From the NCBI RefSeq assembly GCF_000801105.2, contig NC_079511.1:11772784-11836783 (forward strand): 64,000 nucleotides of DNA. Direction: 5' to 3'. Position numbers and translations under genes: made by a program. This stretch comes from Raphanus sativus (taxonomy: Eukaryota > Streptophyta > Magnoliopsida > Brassicales > Brassicaceae). The notes under the pieces were generated by a model. It was not told the DNA's origin. It ran no database searches and saw only the letters and a program-made list of their open reading frames with translations. Shown here in pieces: positions 61,230-64,000 of the stretch (the first letter of the stretch is position 1; each line of letters begins with the position of its first letter).

Positions 61230-63310
61230 GATTGATTGATAACAAATCTGAAACTAAAAAAAAAACACTTAAAGAGAATATTTAACTTTTTCTTTGCGTC
61301 GGTGAAAACCAAAAAAAGTACTTCAAGCCGCTGTTGACTTTTTATGCACGTTTTTAAATTATGGAAAAGGTATAACTTTTAGTATTATCAAAAATGTTAT
61401 AAGTATGTGATTTATATTTTAATATTATATATTGTGTAACTCTATAATGTTATTTGTTAGGATTTTTCGTAGACATTACTAATATATAATTATGTTTTAT
61501 ACATTTTAATTTTTTACTAATTATTACCACATACTGATATACTTTAAGTTTGGTAAAATAAATTTATAATATAAAATAATTAAATAAAAGATCTCGTTCA
61601 TTTTTTTTTAATTCTACATTTTGTATAAAATATATTTTTAAAGTTATTTATTGATACAGTAGAAAATATATCGTTTTAAAATAATTTATATTTTCCAATT
61701 TGTGTTTAAATAATATCCTTTAGCATTTATTATTTTAGTATATTGCAGGATTTTTATAAGTAAATACAATTTAAGTAATTTAACCATATTATTTTACTAT
61801 ATTTTATTGATATATGATTTTTTGAATTTATGAATTAATTTTTTATTCTTTGGTTATTAACATAAATTTGAAAATATTAAACCACTTTGATTTTTACAAC
61901 ATATTTTTGTGTTGCATTTCAAAACATATATACTTCATCATCTATGATTTTTATATTTTTAAAATTTTGTAATATTATCATTTGAATTTGAAATATTTCT
62001 TTTAAATTTTATATTTGGTCTATAAAATTTTGAAAATTACGTAACTATTTTGAGCTTGAAAAATTATATAAATTTCAATTTTTATTAAACTAATGCATTA
62101 TTTATTTTTTTAAATATTTTTTGGTAAGATTTTTTATTTTTTCTCAACTTATATGGTTAAAATTCAAAATAAACATTAAATTTATAAGGTAAATTGTTTT
62201 ATTAGTATTTTTAATTAATTATTAGATTTCAAAGTTTTAAAATAGAAGATTTTATAAATAACACTTAAACTAAAGGTTAGTAATATATTATATATATTTA
62301 TATATAATCATTTTAGATAATATATTATTGTGATTTTCAAATTAAATAAATAGATAATATGTTGTTGTAGACATAAACGTTTCAATATGTCAACAATTTT
62401 ATTTTCCTATATAAAATATTACATAATTTATGAAATTTAATAATTTTAAATGGTGGATGATATTATAATCTTTTTAAATGGTGAATTATAGCTTTTAAAT
62501 GTTAATTTACCAATTTATATTATTTTCATATTTAATCTATCACTTCCATTTTTGTAAAATATAGACTGTAAATATAAAATTTATAAAAATATCATTGGAT
62601 TTACTTTTTTTTATAATAAAATTTAATTAAAATATAATTATAATAACATTATATTACCAATTACTAAAATTTTCAATGCATTGGTTTTAAAATATTAAAA
62701 CTTCTAGTAAAATTGTGTTAGATTTTTCCAACATATATTGTCATAACTAAAAGTAAAATTTATTATTTTCAAAAAAAAAGTAAAATTTATATGTATTGTT
62801 AAATTTGATTTATTGTTAATATTATTATAATTATTAAGATTTTTATAAAACTTATATATTTAATAGATTAATGTGAATAATAAAATTGATGTAATTAATG
62901 AATCGAATCTAATATGATTTTATGGTTAGAAAAATTGTATTTTTCTTTTAATAGAGAAGATATATTATATAATTAAAATTTTTATTATGAATAGAATAGA
63001 ATTTTATTTTGTTTTAAATAAAATTTTATTTAACAATTATTTTATAATAATATTACATTACTTATTAAGAAATTAATCAATGCATTAAATTAAAAAAAAA
63101 CATATGAAACAATTTAGTAAAACAAAAAGAACAAGTCAGACCAAATACTAAACCTCCGAAAATTAGCAAGTACTTTGGGTTGTGCCAACTCCTTTATTAT
63201 CATCAATAGTCTTTTGCTCGGATCAAAACTATAGTTTTGATTTTATGGATCTAATACCATAAATACTGAACTTTGGATCCTTAGAATCACTAGTCCATAA
63301 TTTGGATCAC
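61230..63310. other. 2-kb highly AT-rich intergenic block
   Basis: Nearly all A/T, with no open frame above 60 codons and no recognisable transposon end. It may be old decayed repeat or a matrix-attachment-like region, but I cannot support either. Confidence 0.45.
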
Positions 63311-63313
63311 TTA

Positions 63314-63546
63314 GAGCATCATTAACCCTAAATTATTAAGTGGGGTGTTTAAAAAAGTTTTTTATCTGAAAAAGAAAAATTAAAAAAAAGAACCAATTAG
63401 CAGCTTGTTCACTGACAAACAGTTCAAGCAACATCACTTTCAAACTCTTAATTAAGCATTTTCATCCTCTTCTACTCTTTCTTCTTCCTTTTTTTAATTA
63501 AAAAAATTGTTAAGCACTCCTTAAGCAACCATAGTTAATGGTGCTC
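63314..63546. mobile_element. Tourist-like MITE, TTA target duplication
   Basis: The left end gagcatcattaaccc and right end agttaatggtgctc form an imperfect inverted repeat, with TTA on both sides (63311-63313 and 63547-63549). It is 233 bp and noncoding. The interior has further inverted blocks (gtggggtgtttaaaaaag against taagcaccc-like sequence), typical of Harbinger-derived MITEs. Confidence 0.7.
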
Positions 63547-63549
63547 TTA

Positions 63550-64000
63550 ACTTTATGCTCTTATACCTCAGTATTTAGTACTATCGTAACACAGATGGAT
63601 ACAACATCTACAGACTTAATGGTCATGAAAAGATGACTCAAATGGTCATGAAAAAATATACTGGCCATAGTGATCATGCAACATGACAAACACTTATTTT
63701 TTCTCTTTTGTTTCCCACCATATAATCCTACGTCCTAACTAAGCAGGTCCAGTTGTACGGTCCAAACACTTTTTATTTGTTTATTTTTTTCTTTTCTGAC
63801 TTTTTTGGTTATCAACACACTATTGGTCTTTTTCGTAAAATCGTAAGAAAATATCCGGCATCATATTACAAAATATCCGGCATCATGTTTGTGTGGATTT
63901 TGTGTCGCTTGTTGGTTTGTTGGAAATCTACCCCTAAAAACGAAAAACTCCTACAATGTTTTTTTCTTTAATTGACTCGCAGACAAATATGTTTGGCTTA
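63550..64000. other. Intergenic window end
   Basis: 'aaaatatccggcatcat' occurs twice in a row (about 63847 and 63871). No gene is supported. Confidence 0.4.

Noticed and set aside
63840..63890. Short direct repeat as a transposon footprint
   Set aside because: The 17-bp repeat is adjacent to itself with 7 bp between, without ends or insertion. It is probably replication slippage.
1..64000. CRISPR array, operon or phage-like system
   Set aside because: The window is plant nuclear DNA with introns. No regularly spaced repeat array or polycistronic layout is present.

Overview
This is nuclear DNA from a flowering plant, almost certainly a crucifer of the Brassica group. The evidence is GT-AG introns, an AT-rich intergenic background full of small DNA transposons, and an ordered run of genes whose closest relatives, as I recognise them from their translations, sit along Arabidopsis thaliana chromosome 1 around At1g276-At1g278: a symplekin homologue, a two-TM DUF4408-type protein, APL2, TGD5, a secreted glycine-rich protein, STZ/ZAT10, RSL4, a SPOC protein, a CUE-domain gene (broken here), SAT32 and CSA-1. 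Locus correspondences are from memory and were not searched.

Layout. 1-5.7 kb: 3' part of a symplekin-like mRNA 3'-end-processing scaffold (+). 6.2-16.8 kb: three direct copies of a nucleolin-like two-RRM gene (+). Copy A (6.28-6.53 kb) is a tail fragment. Copy B (11.8-14.6 kb) carries a nonsense codon and a Harbinger transposon in an intron. Copy C (15.6-16.8 kb) looks intact. Between A and B lies an intron-containing fragment of the phototropin-2 kinase gene (-) holding a tRNA-derived SINE. 18.7 kb: tRNA-Gln(UUG). 19.3-20.1 kb: DUF4408-type membrane protein (-). 20.9-21.6 kb: hAT-like element. 21.9-22.7 kb: decayed partial copy of APL2. 22.8-26.4 kb: AT-rich DNA. 26.5-29.1 kb: APL2. 30.4-32.2 kb: an eight-repeat Pumilio protein. 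33.6-34.5 kb: TGD5-like gene with an apparent frameshift. 35.0-35.5 kb: glycine-rich secreted protein. 36.2-37.8 kb: a tandem repeat split by a 5'-truncated LINE. 37.8-38.5 kb: STZ/ZAT10 (-). 40.9-45.2 kb: a transposon-rich RSL4 upstream region (long-palindrome Mutator-like element, two adjacent Tourist-like MITEs, a second hAT-like element). 45.9-47.0 kb: RSL4. 48.1-52.6 kb: SPOC/RRM protein. 52.9-53.5 kb: CUE-domain pseudogene. 55.4-57.9 kb: SAT32. 58.9-61.1 kb: CSA-1 (-). 61.2-64 kb: very AT-rich DNA with a Tourist-like MITE.

The genes do not form a pathway. They are unrelated neighbours with separate promoters: starch synthesis (APL2), lipid import into plastids (TGD5), root-hair growth (RSL4), stress transcription and salt tolerance (STZ, SAT32), RNA processing and binding (symplekin, RRM, Pumilio, SPOC) and DNA-damage ubiquitination (CSA-1). 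The most informative content is evolutionary: several insertions can be read base by base because target-site duplications, and in two cases an empty duplicate of the target, are still present. I saw no sign of a new defence or biosynthetic system.
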